This document shows positions 18,716 through 25,530 of a stretch of DNA of 64,000 bases, in pieces; positions within the stretch are counted from its first letter, which is position 1; each line of letters starts with the position of its first letter. Position numbers and translations under genes: made by a program. Source of the DNA: Aminobacter carboxidus (GTDB lineage: Bacteria; Pseudomonadota; Alphaproteobacteria; Rhizobiales; Rhizobiaceae); the NCBI RefSeq assembly GCF_014863355.1, contig NZ_JACZEP010000021.1, positions 1-64,000 on the forward strand, read 5' to 3'. The notes beneath the pieces are model-generated. The model ran no database searches. It was not told where the DNA came from and saw only the letters and a list, made by a program, of their open reading frames with translations.

Positions 18716-18932
18716 GGACGGTCGTCTCCGCTCCTCCGCGAGGGGATCTGCGCCAGAACAAGAACTGGCCGCTTCAGTCAGGCTCTCGCGTAACTCCCGC
18801 GCCCAGGCACGTCAAGAAGCGTTGTCGCCATGCCTTGTTGTCACGCCGGCGCAGCATTGGGCCACCTGCCCGCGGTGGGGCCGCGCGCAGGTCGAACGCG
18901 CGGCACATCCAACCCGACTTGTTTTGTGCACC

Positions 18933-19085
18933 TCACCTCACCTGGCGCGACACTACGCCTACATCGGACTTCACCTCGTCGACGATGTCACGCGCCTTGT
19001 CTTCTTCCGCCTCACGCTTGGCGTGCTCCTTCCTGGCCGTATCCATGGTGCCGGTAGCTTGATTTGCTTTTGCGCGAACTGTCAT
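18933..19085 (-). CDS. 50-residue fragment resembling a phage lysis-cassette protein
   Basis: This short frame reads MTVRAKANQATGTMDTARKE and then AEEDKARDIVDEVKSDVG. The second part matches residues 48-61 of the membrane/coiled-coil lysis protein at 21051-21314 (AEQKARDIADEVQSDIG). It lacks that protein's transmembrane helix and its C-terminal end. It could be a remnant of a related prophage lysis gene or a small real gene. The rest of 18716-19262 shows nothing else I can support. Confidence 0.4.
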   Translation of the reverse strand: MTVRAKANQATGTMDTARKEHAKREAEEDKARDIVDEVKSDVGVVSRQVR

Positions 19086-19262
19086 CGTCTACCGCCCTTG
19101 CGCGACAATGGCAGACACGCTCCCCCAATCACCCCGTTCACCTCAAGGGTGCGCCGCATCGGCCGAGACCGCAGCCAAGGAAGCGGGTATGCTGCGGAAA
19201 AACTCCCCTTGAAATCCGCCCTCACCTGAACAACACTTTGGGCATAACAAGAGGGTCTGATC

Positions 19263-19484
19263 ATGGCCGACGCTCAGTACCTCAATCACAAGCTCGAATG
19301 TCCTTATTGCGGGACCATTCGCTTACGTATTCCTGAGAATGTAGAGCCGCATACGCCGATCTCGTGCGAGGATTGCGGCGAACATCTTGGTATGTGGGAT
19401 GAGTTGCAAACCGACTTCGAACGCCAGGGCGGGACAAACGGTGTCTTCCGCATCGACAAGGGCCGGATCAAGCGCCTGGCATGA
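19263..19484 (+). CDS. Small zinc-ribbon protein
   Basis: This 73-residue protein has two CxxC pairs, CPYC at about residues 13-16 and CEDC at about 35-38, giving a plausible four-cysteine zinc ribbon. A short acidic and aromatic region (MWDELQTDFERQGG) follows. A GAGGG site precedes the ATG. Its function is unknown. It is followed by a stem-loop terminator, so it is probably monocistronic. Confidence 0.75.
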   Translation: MADAQYLNHKLECPYCGTIRLRIPENVEPHTPISCEDCGEHLGMWDELQTDFERQGGTNGVFRIDKGRIKRLA

Positions 19485-19489
19485 GACGC

Positions 19490-19525
19490 AAAAAGCCCCG
19501 CCAGCCGAAGCCAGCGGGGCGGTAG
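19490..19525. terminator. Stem-loop terminator after zinc-ribbon gene
   Basis: GCCCCGC (19495-19501) pairs with GCGGGGC (19514-19520) across a 12-base loop. A5 lies on the left and a weak GGTAGATTTT on the right, so the T-tract is better on the minus strand. It may serve both directions. Confidence 0.6.
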
Positions 19526-19654
19526 ATTTTGGGGGCGGGACAGGCACTGGGATCAGCTACCTTGCCCCCTCATCACTACCCGTGATAACGCAACATGTAT
19601 CGCGAACGCTGCCCTGTTCGCTCAAGATTGAGCTTTAGATTGGGGCACAAAGAT

Positions 19655-20344
19655 ATGGATTCCATGTCCATCGTTCGCGAGAACTTCAAGAAACCTCTGT
19701 TTTCGTTGCTGTTGAGCGCCAGTTTGTTAGGCCCCGGTGCAGCACGTGCCGGAGAGAATGGCCCTATTGATTGGTCGGGCGTCTATCTGGGCGGCATGAT
19801 TGGATACGGCTCTGGCAATACCAGCGCATTCGATGGCGAACATTCCGATGACATCGGCTACTCGGGGGCCATCGGCGGCCTAACAGCTGGCTACAACAAG
19901 CAGTTCGGCAACTTGGTCGTTGGCGTCGAGGGTGACGTTGCGGCGGCGAGCATGTCGGGTAAAGGCGACGGTGGCGAGGACTGGGGCTGCGGTGATGAGG
20001 ACATCTGCACGTTTCAGGTTGATTGGACCGCAACGCTGCGCGCTCGTCTGGGGTATGCGGTCGGCCCAGTCCTGCCCTTTGTTTCAGCCGGTGTGGCGAT
20101 AGGTCGTGTCAGTGGTGAACTTGATGGCGCGTGTCCAGGCGACAATTGGTGCGGCAGCGACACCAAAGCGGGATGGACCGCAGGCGGCGGCTTGGAATGG
20201 GCTTTCAACGACAAATGGTCGGCCAAGGCCGAATACCTGTTTGTCGATCTGGGAAGAGCCCATTTTGGCGATGGAAACGGCGATGGCTTTTACGCCGACT
20301 TCAAGTTCCATACCGCGCGGTTAGGCGTGAACTACCACTTCTAA
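19655..20344 (+). CDS. Outer-membrane beta-barrel protein (Omp25/Omp31-like porin family)
   Basis: This protein of about 229 residues has a signal peptide (basic start, FSLLLSASLLGPGAARA then GENGPIDWSGVYLGGMIGYG). The pattern WSGVYLGG followed by GGLTAGYNKQFGNLVVGVEGD and the terminal LGVNYHF (C-terminal Phe) identify the rhizobial/Brucella OmpW-like eight-strand barrel. Cysteine pairs (WGCGDEDICT; ACPGDNWCG) are unusual in this family and may form loop disulfides. It probably lies just outside the prophage-like island. The start could be 19655 or 19664. Confidence 0.88.
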   Translation: MDSMSIVRENFKKPLFSLLLSASLLGPGAARAGENGPIDWSGVYLGGMIGYGSGNTSAFDGEHSDDIGYSGAIGGLTAGYNKQFGNLVVGVEGDVAAASMSGKGDGGEDWGCGDEDICTFQVDWTATLRARLGYAVGPVLPFVSAGVAIGRVSGELDGACPGDNWCGSDTKAGWTAGGGLEWAFNDKWSAKAEYLFVDLGRAHFGDGNGDGFYADFKFHTARLGVNYHF

Positions 20345-20360
20345 TCGCCGTTCGACGACA

Positions 20361-20396
20361 AAAACGCCCCGCCACCTTTCGGCAGCGGGGCGCTTG
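20361..20396 (-). terminator. Terminator at the end of the phage late/lysis operon
   Basis: On the minus strand CGCCCCGC-TGCCGAAAGGTG-GCGGGGCG is followed by TTTTTGTCG. It sits just downstream of the last lysis-cassette gene (20419). The plus strand lacks a T-tract, so the minus-strand transcript is the likely user. Confidence 0.75.
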
Positions 20397-20418
20397 GAAG
20401 TCGGCTTCAGGAGAATGA

Positions 20419-20718
20419 TCAAGGCAGCTTGAAGCCGCCGCCCATCATGAAGGCGACAATGGCCAGGATGATGCCGCTGATGACCAGCTTGGCGATCCAG
20501 TTGAGCGTGCCGCTGACGCCGTCGATCTTGGCATCGAGCGTCGAAAACCGCATATCCATGTGCTTGAACTGCTCGTCCTTGCGGGCCTCGGCGATGTCGC
20601 TCTGGCGCTGCCGGGCTTCCAGCGCAGCCAGGCGCTGGTCGCGGCTTGCGCCTTGATGCTCGAGAGCCACCAGCCGGGAACGCAGGTCGCTGTCCATCTC
20701 GCTGTTCCGTTCGCTCAT
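20419..20718 (-). CDS. Coiled-coil membrane protein, XhlA/holin-accessory-like
   Basis: This 99-residue protein has a long charged coiled coil (SDLRSRLVALEHQGASRDQR onward) ending in one C-terminal transmembrane helix (WIAKLVISGIILAIVAFMMGG). This resembles XhlA-type phage lysis accessory proteins that sit at the cytoplasmic membrane. It is the last gene of the lysis cassette and overlaps the preceding 27-residue gene by ATGA. The family assignment rests on topology and context. Confidence 0.72.
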   Translation of the reverse strand: MSERNSEMDSDLRSRLVALEHQGASRDQRLAALEARQRQSDIAEARKDEQFKHMDMRFSTLDAKIDGVSGTLNWIAKLVISGIILAIVAFMMGGGFKLP

Positions 20719-20798
20719 TGCAGCGCCCTCCCCGCCAGCCAGCCGATCAACAGGACGTCGTTGATCGGCATGACGAGAACCGTGGCCTGGGCGATCAT
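20715..20798 (-). CDS. 27-residue membrane peptide of the lysis cassette
   Basis: The frame encodes a hydrophobic peptide beginning MIAQATVLVMPINDVLLIGW and ending LAGRALQ. Its ATG overlaps the TGA of the lipoprotein gene, and its own TGA overlaps the ATG of the coiled-coil membrane gene. Double ATGA coupling with no other way to fill the gap is good evidence for translation. It could be a pinholin-like or regulatory peptide. It is too short for family assignment. Confidence 0.5.
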   Translation of the reverse strand: MIAQATVLVMPINDVLLIGWLAGRALQ

Positions 20799-21010
20799 GT
20801 CGACCTGCCGCAGAGTTCTTCGCGCAGCTTGAGGCTGGCCAGGTGGCGCGCTGCCTCGTCGTCGCTCATGACGTCATAGACCTGTTGCCGATAACGCATG
20901 TCGGGGCCAAGGCAGATGCTGCCCCGGGCTGTGGTGCAGGCAGCAGCTCCGGTCAGCACGACGATCAGAAGCAGGATCCGCGTGACGAGATCGAGCAGCC
21001 GGCGCTTCAT
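20795..21010 (-). CDS. Small lipoprotein, candidate outer-membrane spanin (Rz1-like)
   Basis: This 71-residue protein has a basic start, a hydrophobic stretch (LVTRILLLIVVLTGAAAC) and a possible lipobox cysteine at residue 25 (the -3 residue is Ala, a weak lipobox). About 46 periplasmic residues with two more cysteines follow. A small lipoprotein just after a membrane/coiled-coil protein fits an i-spanin/o-spanin pair that fuses the membranes at lysis. This is inferred from layout, not from sequence homology. Confidence 0.65.
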   Translation of the reverse strand: MKRRLLDLVTRILLLIVVLTGAAACTTARGSICLGPDMRYRQQVYDVMSDDEAARHLASLKLREELCGRST

Positions 21011-21066
21011 GGCCGTATCCTCATAGCCAGTGTCCTCATGGCCCGTGTCCTCATGGACGTGTCCTC
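21009..21066. repeat. About 15-base tandem repeat, four copies
   Basis: Units of the form ATGG-CC-GTGTCCTC repeat four times with small changes across the junction of the candidate spanin genes. On the minus strand they read in frame as EDTG-HEDTG-YEDTA, just upstream of the lipoprotein ATG, and cover the last codon of the preceding gene. The array could allow slippage that fuses or separates the two genes. Confidence 0.75.
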
Positions 21067-21314
21067 CTGGTTGGTCCTGATGGCCGCGTCCTTTTGGCGA
21101 GCTCGGCGCGCAGCTGCTCTGGAGACATCGCGCCAATGTCCGATTGCACCTCGTCGGCGATGTCCCTCGCCTTCTGCTCGGCCTTCGCCTGTATCTCGCG
21201 CTCGCGGCGGGCGCCGCGGCTGTTGCCTCGGAGGAAGGCGACAAGCGCTGCCAGCACGCCGCCGAAGATCGCGATCAGTGTCGGGCTGGAGAGGAGGAAG
21301 CCGATCATGGTCAT
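21051..21314 (-). CDS. Membrane-anchored helical protein, candidate inner spanin (Rz-like)
   Basis: This 87-residue protein has an N-terminal transmembrane helix (FLLSSPTLIAIFGGVLAALVAFL) and then a basic, alpha-helical periplasmic segment (ARREREIQAKAEQKARDIAD). That is the topology of Rz-type i-spanins. Its ATG overlaps the stop of the preceding small membrane protein (ATGA). The segment AEQKARDIADEVQSDIG recurs in the remnant at 18933-19085. Confidence 0.65.
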   Translation of the reverse strand: MTMIGFLLSSPTLIAIFGGVLAALVAFLRGNSRGARREREIQAKAEQKARDIADEVQSDIGAMSPEQLRAELAKRTRPSGPTRRTRP

Positions 21315-21427
21315 GAGCCCCTTCCCCGACGCTGCCGCGTGACGGCGATGACGAGCACGACGGCGACGAGCCCGAATACGCAGCCCATCGCGGTCAGCGC
21401 CTCGCCGACAGTGACGGCGCGCGCCGT
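21311..21427 (-). CDS. 38-residue single-helix membrane peptide
   Basis: It starts MTARAVTVGEALTAMGCVFG and continues through a hydrophobic helix (LVAVVLVIAVT) to a basic tail (RQRRGRGS). The ATG overlaps the stop of the holin-like gene and its TGA overlaps the next ATG, so the frame is locked on both sides. A basic tail on a single helix fits a holin or antiholin subunit. No homology is recognised. Confidence 0.6.
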   Translation of the reverse strand, partial: TARAVTVGEALTAMGCVFGLVAVVLVIAVTRQRRGRGS

Positions 21428-21627
21428 CATTTCGCCCAGCCGAAGCTGCGCGCCGCCCAGTACCAGCCCTCGGCAACCAGCGGCGCGATGATGCCGAGGC
21501 CGGTGCTGACCCAGGCGACGATCTCGGGATCGGCGATGAGCGCCTGCTGTTCCTCGGGCAGGATCCAGCCGAGCGCCAGCAGCGGAAGCGTCACATAACG
21601 AAGCAGGATACGGATGATCGGGGCCAT
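21427..21627 (-). CDS. Holin-like membrane protein
   Basis: This 66-residue protein has two hydrophobic segments (IIRILLRYVTLPLLALGWIL and IVAWVSTGLGIIAPLVAEGWYWAA) separated by an acidic turn. It lies directly downstream of the endolysin (3-base gap) and is ATGA-coupled to the next gene. Size, topology and position fit a phage holin. Confidence 0.65.
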   Translation of the reverse strand: MAPIIRILLRYVTLPLLALGWILPEEQQALIADPEIVAWVSTGLGIIAPLVAEGWYWAARSFGWAK

Positions 21628-21629
21628 GG

Positions 21630-22310
21630 TCAGCGTCCTCTGGAGAACCAGGCGGCAATCGCCCTGGTGATGAGGTGCAGGAAGAAGGCCAGCCCCTTGG
21701 CCGGCCCGGCGGCATCAGGCGATGGTGCGGGTTTCACAGGCGCCGGCGCAGGCGGCTCTTCGGTCCCCACTGACGCAGGTGACACCGGGGCCGCGTCAGG
21801 CTGGGCCAGTTTCAGTGCCGCCGCGCGAACGCCGGAGACGCGGGCGGTCCAGCCCGTGCCGAAGCTCGGCCAGGTGTTCAGGCCGCGCAGGAACCTCATC
21901 CGCCTGTCGCACAGGTCGTTGATAACGGTGGCGCGCATCATCGCTTTGGTCGCATTCAGCGTGGCCGGGCCGATCCTGCCGTCCTGTACGACACCGACGA
22001 CGCCCTGCAGGTATTTGGCCGCCCTGCCCTGCCCGCTGTTCACGGCAAAATCGAAGACGGCATAGTCGATGCCGTCGGGAAGCTCAGCGCCATGCACCGC
22101 GTCCCAGTAGAAGCGGCGGTAGACAGTGGCCAACTGCGCGTCAGTGATCTTGCGTAGATCGTCTTTGGTCGCGTCCGGCTTCACGTAGCGGCGGAAATTC
22201 GCCAGCGTCACACCCTTCATGGTGGCGCCGCCCGGATCGGCCGGATGATCCGACCAACCACCTTCATGTTTGAGGACGAGCTGAAGAGCCCGCGCAAAGT
22301 TGCGGTCCAT
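21630..22310 (-). CDS. Phage endolysin, glycoside hydrolase 108 (N-acetylmuramidase)
   Basis: This 226-residue enzyme begins with the GH108 signature KHEGGWSDHPADPGGATMKG, where the Glu of HEGG is the predicted catalytic residue. A peptidoglycan-binding PG_binding_3-like middle region follows (AVHGAELPDGIDYAVFDFAVNSG, DGRIGPATLNA). The Pro/Ala linker ends in a C-terminal hydrophobic helix (GLAFFLHLITRAIAAWF), which suggests membrane tethering until the holin acts. It heads the lysis cassette. Confidence 0.92.
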   Translation of the reverse strand: MDRNFARALQLVLKHEGGWSDHPADPGGATMKGVTLANFRRYVKPDATKDDLRKITDAQLATVYRRFYWDAVHGAELPDGIDYAVFDFAVNSGQGRAAKYLQGVVGVVQDGRIGPATLNATKAMMRATVINDLCDRRMRFLRGLNTWPSFGTGWTARVSGVRAAALKLAQPDAAPVSPASVGTEEPPAPAPVKPAPSPDAAGPAKGLAFFLHLITRAIAAWFSRGR

Positions 22311-22562
22311 GAGAAGTCCTTCGGTTGGGGGTTAGTTTGAGCAGCACAGCAGACGCGGTGACGCAACGTCGCGTTCGTCCGACGATCTGACATCGACGGA
22401 ATGGCTTGATCACATTGGGGCCAGGCACCATATTGCGATTGCGCCTCTCACCGTTTCGGGAGTGACGCTTTCGGTTGCCGGCTTTCCCGGCATGCCACCT
22501 CAATAGCAGCGCTGACGCATTTCAAACGACCGCTGGCGCTGTTCTCAAAATTTGGAGGCTAA

Positions 22563-22826
22563 ATGTCTATTGCAACGCCCTTCGCGCTGCCGGCAGAAGT
22601 TCTGTCCGAAATTGCAAATGGAATGCCCGCCATCCAGGCTTACCGCCAATATTTGGGCTATTCGATCAGCGCCGTCGCTGTGACAAGTGGGCTTACGGTC
22701 AGTGAAGTCGAAAGCATCGAGGCCGGGCATCGCTTCGAAAAGGGATACCGGGACCGCATTGCGCGAGCCCTCGGCCTTCCGGAAGGCATTTTTGACCAAA
22801 TGACGGACGTCTCGGACGCCGCGTAG
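22563..22826 (+). CDS. Small helix-turn-helix DNA-binding protein
   Basis: This 87-residue protein has a Cro/CI-type HTH pattern (AYRQYLGYSISAVAVTSGLTVSEVESIEAG, then ARALGLPEGIFDQM). An excellent GGAGG site precedes the ATG. It is transcribed opposite to the phage late genes and is the first gene of a plus-strand cargo block. It may control the block or act as an antitoxin-like regulator. It looks too small to be a full prophage repressor. Confidence 0.7.
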   Translation: MSIATPFALPAEVLSEIANGMPAIQAYRQYLGYSISAVAVTSGLTVSEVESIEAGHRFEKGYRDRIARALGLPEGIFDQMTDVSDAA

Positions 22827-22834
22827 TCCTGATA

Positions 22835-22858
22835 GGCCCCGCAGCAGTGAGCGGGGCC
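22835..22858 (+). terminator. Stem-loop after the HTH gene
   Basis: GGCCCCGC-AGCAGTGA-GCGGGGCC is a perfect 8-base stem nine bases after the HTH stop codon. The following ATCGCC has no T-tract, so termination may be partial. Confidence 0.55.
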
Positions 22859-22964
22859 ATCGCCTCTTCCTCCACTGGGGGTCGGCCAGGTGCCAGACGG
22901 CCCCGCACTGGCATGGAACGGTCAGCCGGCCAAGGAGTTGAGCGATCTTCTTAGGGAGGCGAAT

Positions 22965-23171
22965 ATGACGCCCGATCTGAAGTCGTCTCGCAGCGACAAT
23001 GACCTTAAAAGACGCGCGCTATATCTCCGTGGCTCAGGGGGCTCTCGTATCGATCACATGGCACCTATCGACCATTTGAGCGACGTTCCAGGACCGCGAT
23101 GGACAGACCTGTTCTACATCGCCGTGGCGTTTGGTACGGCTAGCGGGCTTTTCTGGCTGGCCGGCTACTAG
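22965..23171 (+). CDS. Hypothetical protein with C-terminal membrane helix
   Basis: From the ATG at 22965, behind a strong GGGAGG site, this is a 68-residue protein. It has a charged N-terminus (SSRSDNDLKRRALYLRGSGG) and one C-terminal hydrophobic helix (LFYIAVAFGTASGLFWLAGY). No family is recognised. It belongs to the plus-strand cargo block inside the phage late region. Confidence 0.6.
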   Translation: MTPDLKSSRSDNDLKRRALYLRGSGGSRIDHMAPIDHLSDVPGPRWTDLFYIAVAFGTASGLFWLAGY

Positions 23172-23313
23172 CGCGATGGTATCCGGATCGCGGTGCGATC
23201 AGCCCCCTCACGTTTCAGGACGAGCCCGGCACCGGTGTAGATTGCGGCCACTGGTGATTTCCTTTGATGATGAAGTCGTTCAATCTGCCCGCGTCAACGG
23301 GATGGAGGGCGAG

Positions 23314-23547
23314 ATGAAGTGGGTGATCTTGATCGCTGGCGTGTTTTTGTTCTTCAACGGAATGTTCACGCGGACCTACAGCTTTGAGAACGAAAACCCG
23401 GCCAGACACTGCTACCAGATGGATTATATCGGGCTCTATGGATGCTTCGGCAGTCCGATGATGCCGACGCTGATCGCTTGGGGTGCAACCCTGATCGGGG
23501 CCAGCCTGATTGCATGGTCGGTTTTTCGCGGCAGGCAAAGCGAATGA
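23314..23547 (+). CDS. Small two-helix membrane protein upstream of an SGNH-like gene
   Basis: This 77-residue protein starts at ATG 23314 with GGAGG six bases upstream. It has helices WVILIAGVFLFFNGMF and MMPTLIAWGATLIGASLIAW and a cysteine-containing loop (RHCYQMDYIGLYGCFGS). It overlaps the SGNH-like gene by ATGA, so the two are coupled. It could anchor or partner the hydrolase, or act as a superinfection-exclusion protein; this is inference. Confidence 0.65.
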   Translation: MKWVILIAGVFLFFNGMFTRTYSFENENPARHCYQMDYIGLYGCFGSPMMPTLIAWGATLIGASLIAWSVFRGRQSE

Positions 23548-24275
23548 CTTTGATAACGCTCGGCGACAGCCATTCACTCTTCAGTTTTGCCGGCATAGCT
23601 GAGGCAAAGATCTACTGGGTTGGTCCAAGGACGATGCACCGGGCCGCTCGCGATGGCATAGCGTCACTGGTGCCCAAGAACTGCCGGCCAGTCAGTGGCG
23701 ATGTACTCGTGTTGTCGTTTGGTGAGATTGACAGCCGCGAACATGTAGGCCGCATTGCCCGTAAGAACGGACGCTCGTCGATCGAAGAAGCAGACGCCCT
23801 TTGCGACAGGTTTCAGGTCGCGTTGGATCAGTTCAAGGGCAAGTGCCCGGCACGCTTGGCGTTGGCTTGCATCGGCCCGTTCAATCCCGATCCCGCCTAT
23901 CTTGTGTACGAGGGTTACGAAAACGAGGACGCTTGCCGTGCAGACGTGAAGGCGATCCGCGACCGGATAAATGAGCGCATGGCAGCAATGGGGGTTGCTT
24001 TCGTGGATTTCCGGGCTGGATACTGCAACCCTGACGGCACAATTATTCCGGCACTCTCCGACAACAATGTCCATATCGACCCACGTCATTCTGAGCCGGT
24101 GTTGGCGGCTTTGCAGCAGGCCCTAGGACGGGAGTTCAGCCTTCGGAATCCGCCTTGGCCACCGAACAGCCTGGCCGAGAAACCGTACCAATCGCCTTGG
24201 AAACGGTTCCGAAGATCAGTGCGGGCAAAGGTCAAGGCGTGGCTCGGCATCGAGCCGAAGCCGGCCAGAACATAA
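23544..24275 (+). CDS. SGNH/GDSL-like hydrolase (phage cargo)
   Basis: This 243-residue protein starts in an ATGA overlap. It has block I (LITLGDSHSLFSF, Ser in GDSH), a block III-like SFGEIDSREHV and a C-terminal block V-like D-N-N-V-H-I-D with the Asp and His. SGNH enzymes remove or transfer acyl groups, often acetyl groups on bacterial polysaccharides. Together with the coupled membrane protein and the DUF1647-like gene it suggests modification of host surface sugars by the lysogen. The C-terminal basic tail is unexplained. Confidence 0.7.
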   Translation: MTLITLGDSHSLFSFAGIAEAKIYWVGPRTMHRAARDGIASLVPKNCRPVSGDVLVLSFGEIDSREHVGRIARKNGRSSIEEADALCDRFQVALDQFKGKCPARLALACIGPFNPDPAYLVYEGYENEDACRADVKAIRDRINERMAAMGVAFVDFRAGYCNPDGTIIPALSDNNVHIDPRHSEPVLAALQQALGREFSLRNPPWPPNSLAEKPYQSPWKRFRRSVRAKVKAWLGIEPKPART

Positions 24276-24346
24276 CCCCTGGCGCAGAGAGAAGTTTGGT
24301 TGAGAGTGGGGCTTTCGCTCGCCTATAGGTGCAGTATAAAGCGGGC

Positions 24347-25081
24347 ATGTTCTCCGCTCTCAAAAGCTATCTCTTCCCTGCGCCACTAACGCTCGTCACC
24401 GCGAGCGATACCAGCCACGCGCGCTCGCTCATGAACTTTCTGGCGAGTGCAAAAGAACATGAACCGGCAACGAAGCTGATCGTGTATGACCTCGGCCTCA
24501 CGGCTCAGGAGCGGCAGGTAATCGAAAGTCGCTTCAGCTACGAAATCCGCCGCTTCGAGTTCGAGCGCTACCCGGCATTTTTCGACATCAAGATCGCCGC
24601 TGGCGAGTATGCATGGAAGCCGCAGCTCGTCCGCGACGTTGCACGGGAATCTAAAGGTATCCTATGCTGGATGGATGCTGGAGACGTCATAACAGAGCCT
24701 CTGGTGAAGCTGCGGCGCGAAACCAAGCGATTCGGCTACCACAGCACCCATTCATCCGGAACCATCAAAGACTGGACCCACCCCGGAATGCTGAGCTATT
24801 TCGGGCTGCCCAGTGACTGGAACGCTGATGCTCCGAATCTCAACACCGCATGTGTCGCCTTCGATCTGGAAAGTGACATTGGCGCCAATCTCGTCGAGCA
24901 ATGGGCGGAAGGTGCACTAGTCAGGGACTGTATCGCGCCAGAAGGGTCCAGTCGGGCCAATCACCGACAGGACCAGGCTCTGTTCACTGTGCTTGCCTAC
25001 AGGGCGGGGCGCCCGAACGTTTCCAAGAAGTACCTCGGCTACGCCATTCACCGGGACGTCGAGCACCAGCCCGCGGCCTAG
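24347..25081 (+). CDS. DUF1647 / glycosyltransferase-like protein (phage cargo)
   Basis: This 244-residue protein shows the DUF1647-like pattern ATKLIVYDLGLTAQE, then FEFERYPAF, AWKPQLVRDVA and GILCWMDAGDVI. The last holds a possible DxD-like metal site of a GT-A fold. I take ATG 24347; a GTG at 24329 is possible. It ends with a 4-base overlap with the convergent tail gene at 25078. A role in altering a host surface polysaccharide is an inference from fold and the neighbouring SGNH-like gene. Confidence 0.65.
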   Translation: MFSALKSYLFPAPLTLVTASDTSHARSLMNFLASAKEHEPATKLIVYDLGLTAQERQVIESRFSYEIRRFEFERYPAFFDIKIAAGEYAWKPQLVRDVARESKGILCWMDAGDVITEPLVKLRRETKRFGYHSTHSSGTIKDWTHPGMLSYFGLPSDWNADAPNLNTACVAFDLESDIGANLVEQWAEGALVRDCIAPEGSSRANHRQDQALFTVLAYRAGRPNVSKKYLGYAIHRDVEHQPAA

Positions 25082-25518
25082 CCGACGGATGGGGCCAGCA
25101 CTTCGGTGGCGCGGCTCTCGCCAAACAGCTCCGTTGCCATTGTCTCGAGCAGCGGCCAGAGTTCGTGATCGCTGCGATAGGATGATGCAGACCTGAAGAC
25201 GTTTTGAAGCCGCACGGTCTGCCCAGCCATAGCCGCCTCGACCTGCTCGGCTTCGGTGTCGGTCATGCGTGACCAGAGATCGACGGGGTAGAGAACTACC
25301 AATGGGGCCGGAATTGCCCCCCAACGCTTGGATACCGAGTCCCATACCTGCCCGCCGTGTTCAGGGGCCATCGGCACTTCTATCGCTCCTGCCGGCAATG
25401 CGGGGAAATCCCACCGCTTGGGCGGCAAGTTACCATCCTCGTCCGATGAGTCTTGAACCCATACGCCATCAAACGCGCCGATGTATCTACAAGTTTCGTC
25501 TACAAAGAACTTCGCCAT
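25078..25518 (-). CDS. Phage tail-fibre-associated protein
   Basis: This 146-residue protein begins MAKFFVDETCRYIGAFDGVW. It has a Trp/Pro-rich first half and a helical second half (MTDTEAEQVEAAMAGQTVRLQ), the style of small proteins encoded after phage tail fibres (assembly chaperones). It lies 12 bases after the tail fibre gene on the same strand. No exact family is recognised. Confidence 0.6.
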   Translation of the reverse strand: MAKFFVDETCRYIGAFDGVWVQDSSDEDGNLPPKRWDFPALPAGAIEVPMAPEHGGQVWDSVSKRWGAIPAPLVVLYPVDLWSRMTDTEAEQVEAAMAGQTVRLQNVFRSASSYRSDHELWPLLETMATELFGESRATEVLAPSVG

Positions 25519-25530
25519 TGTCGGATGTCC

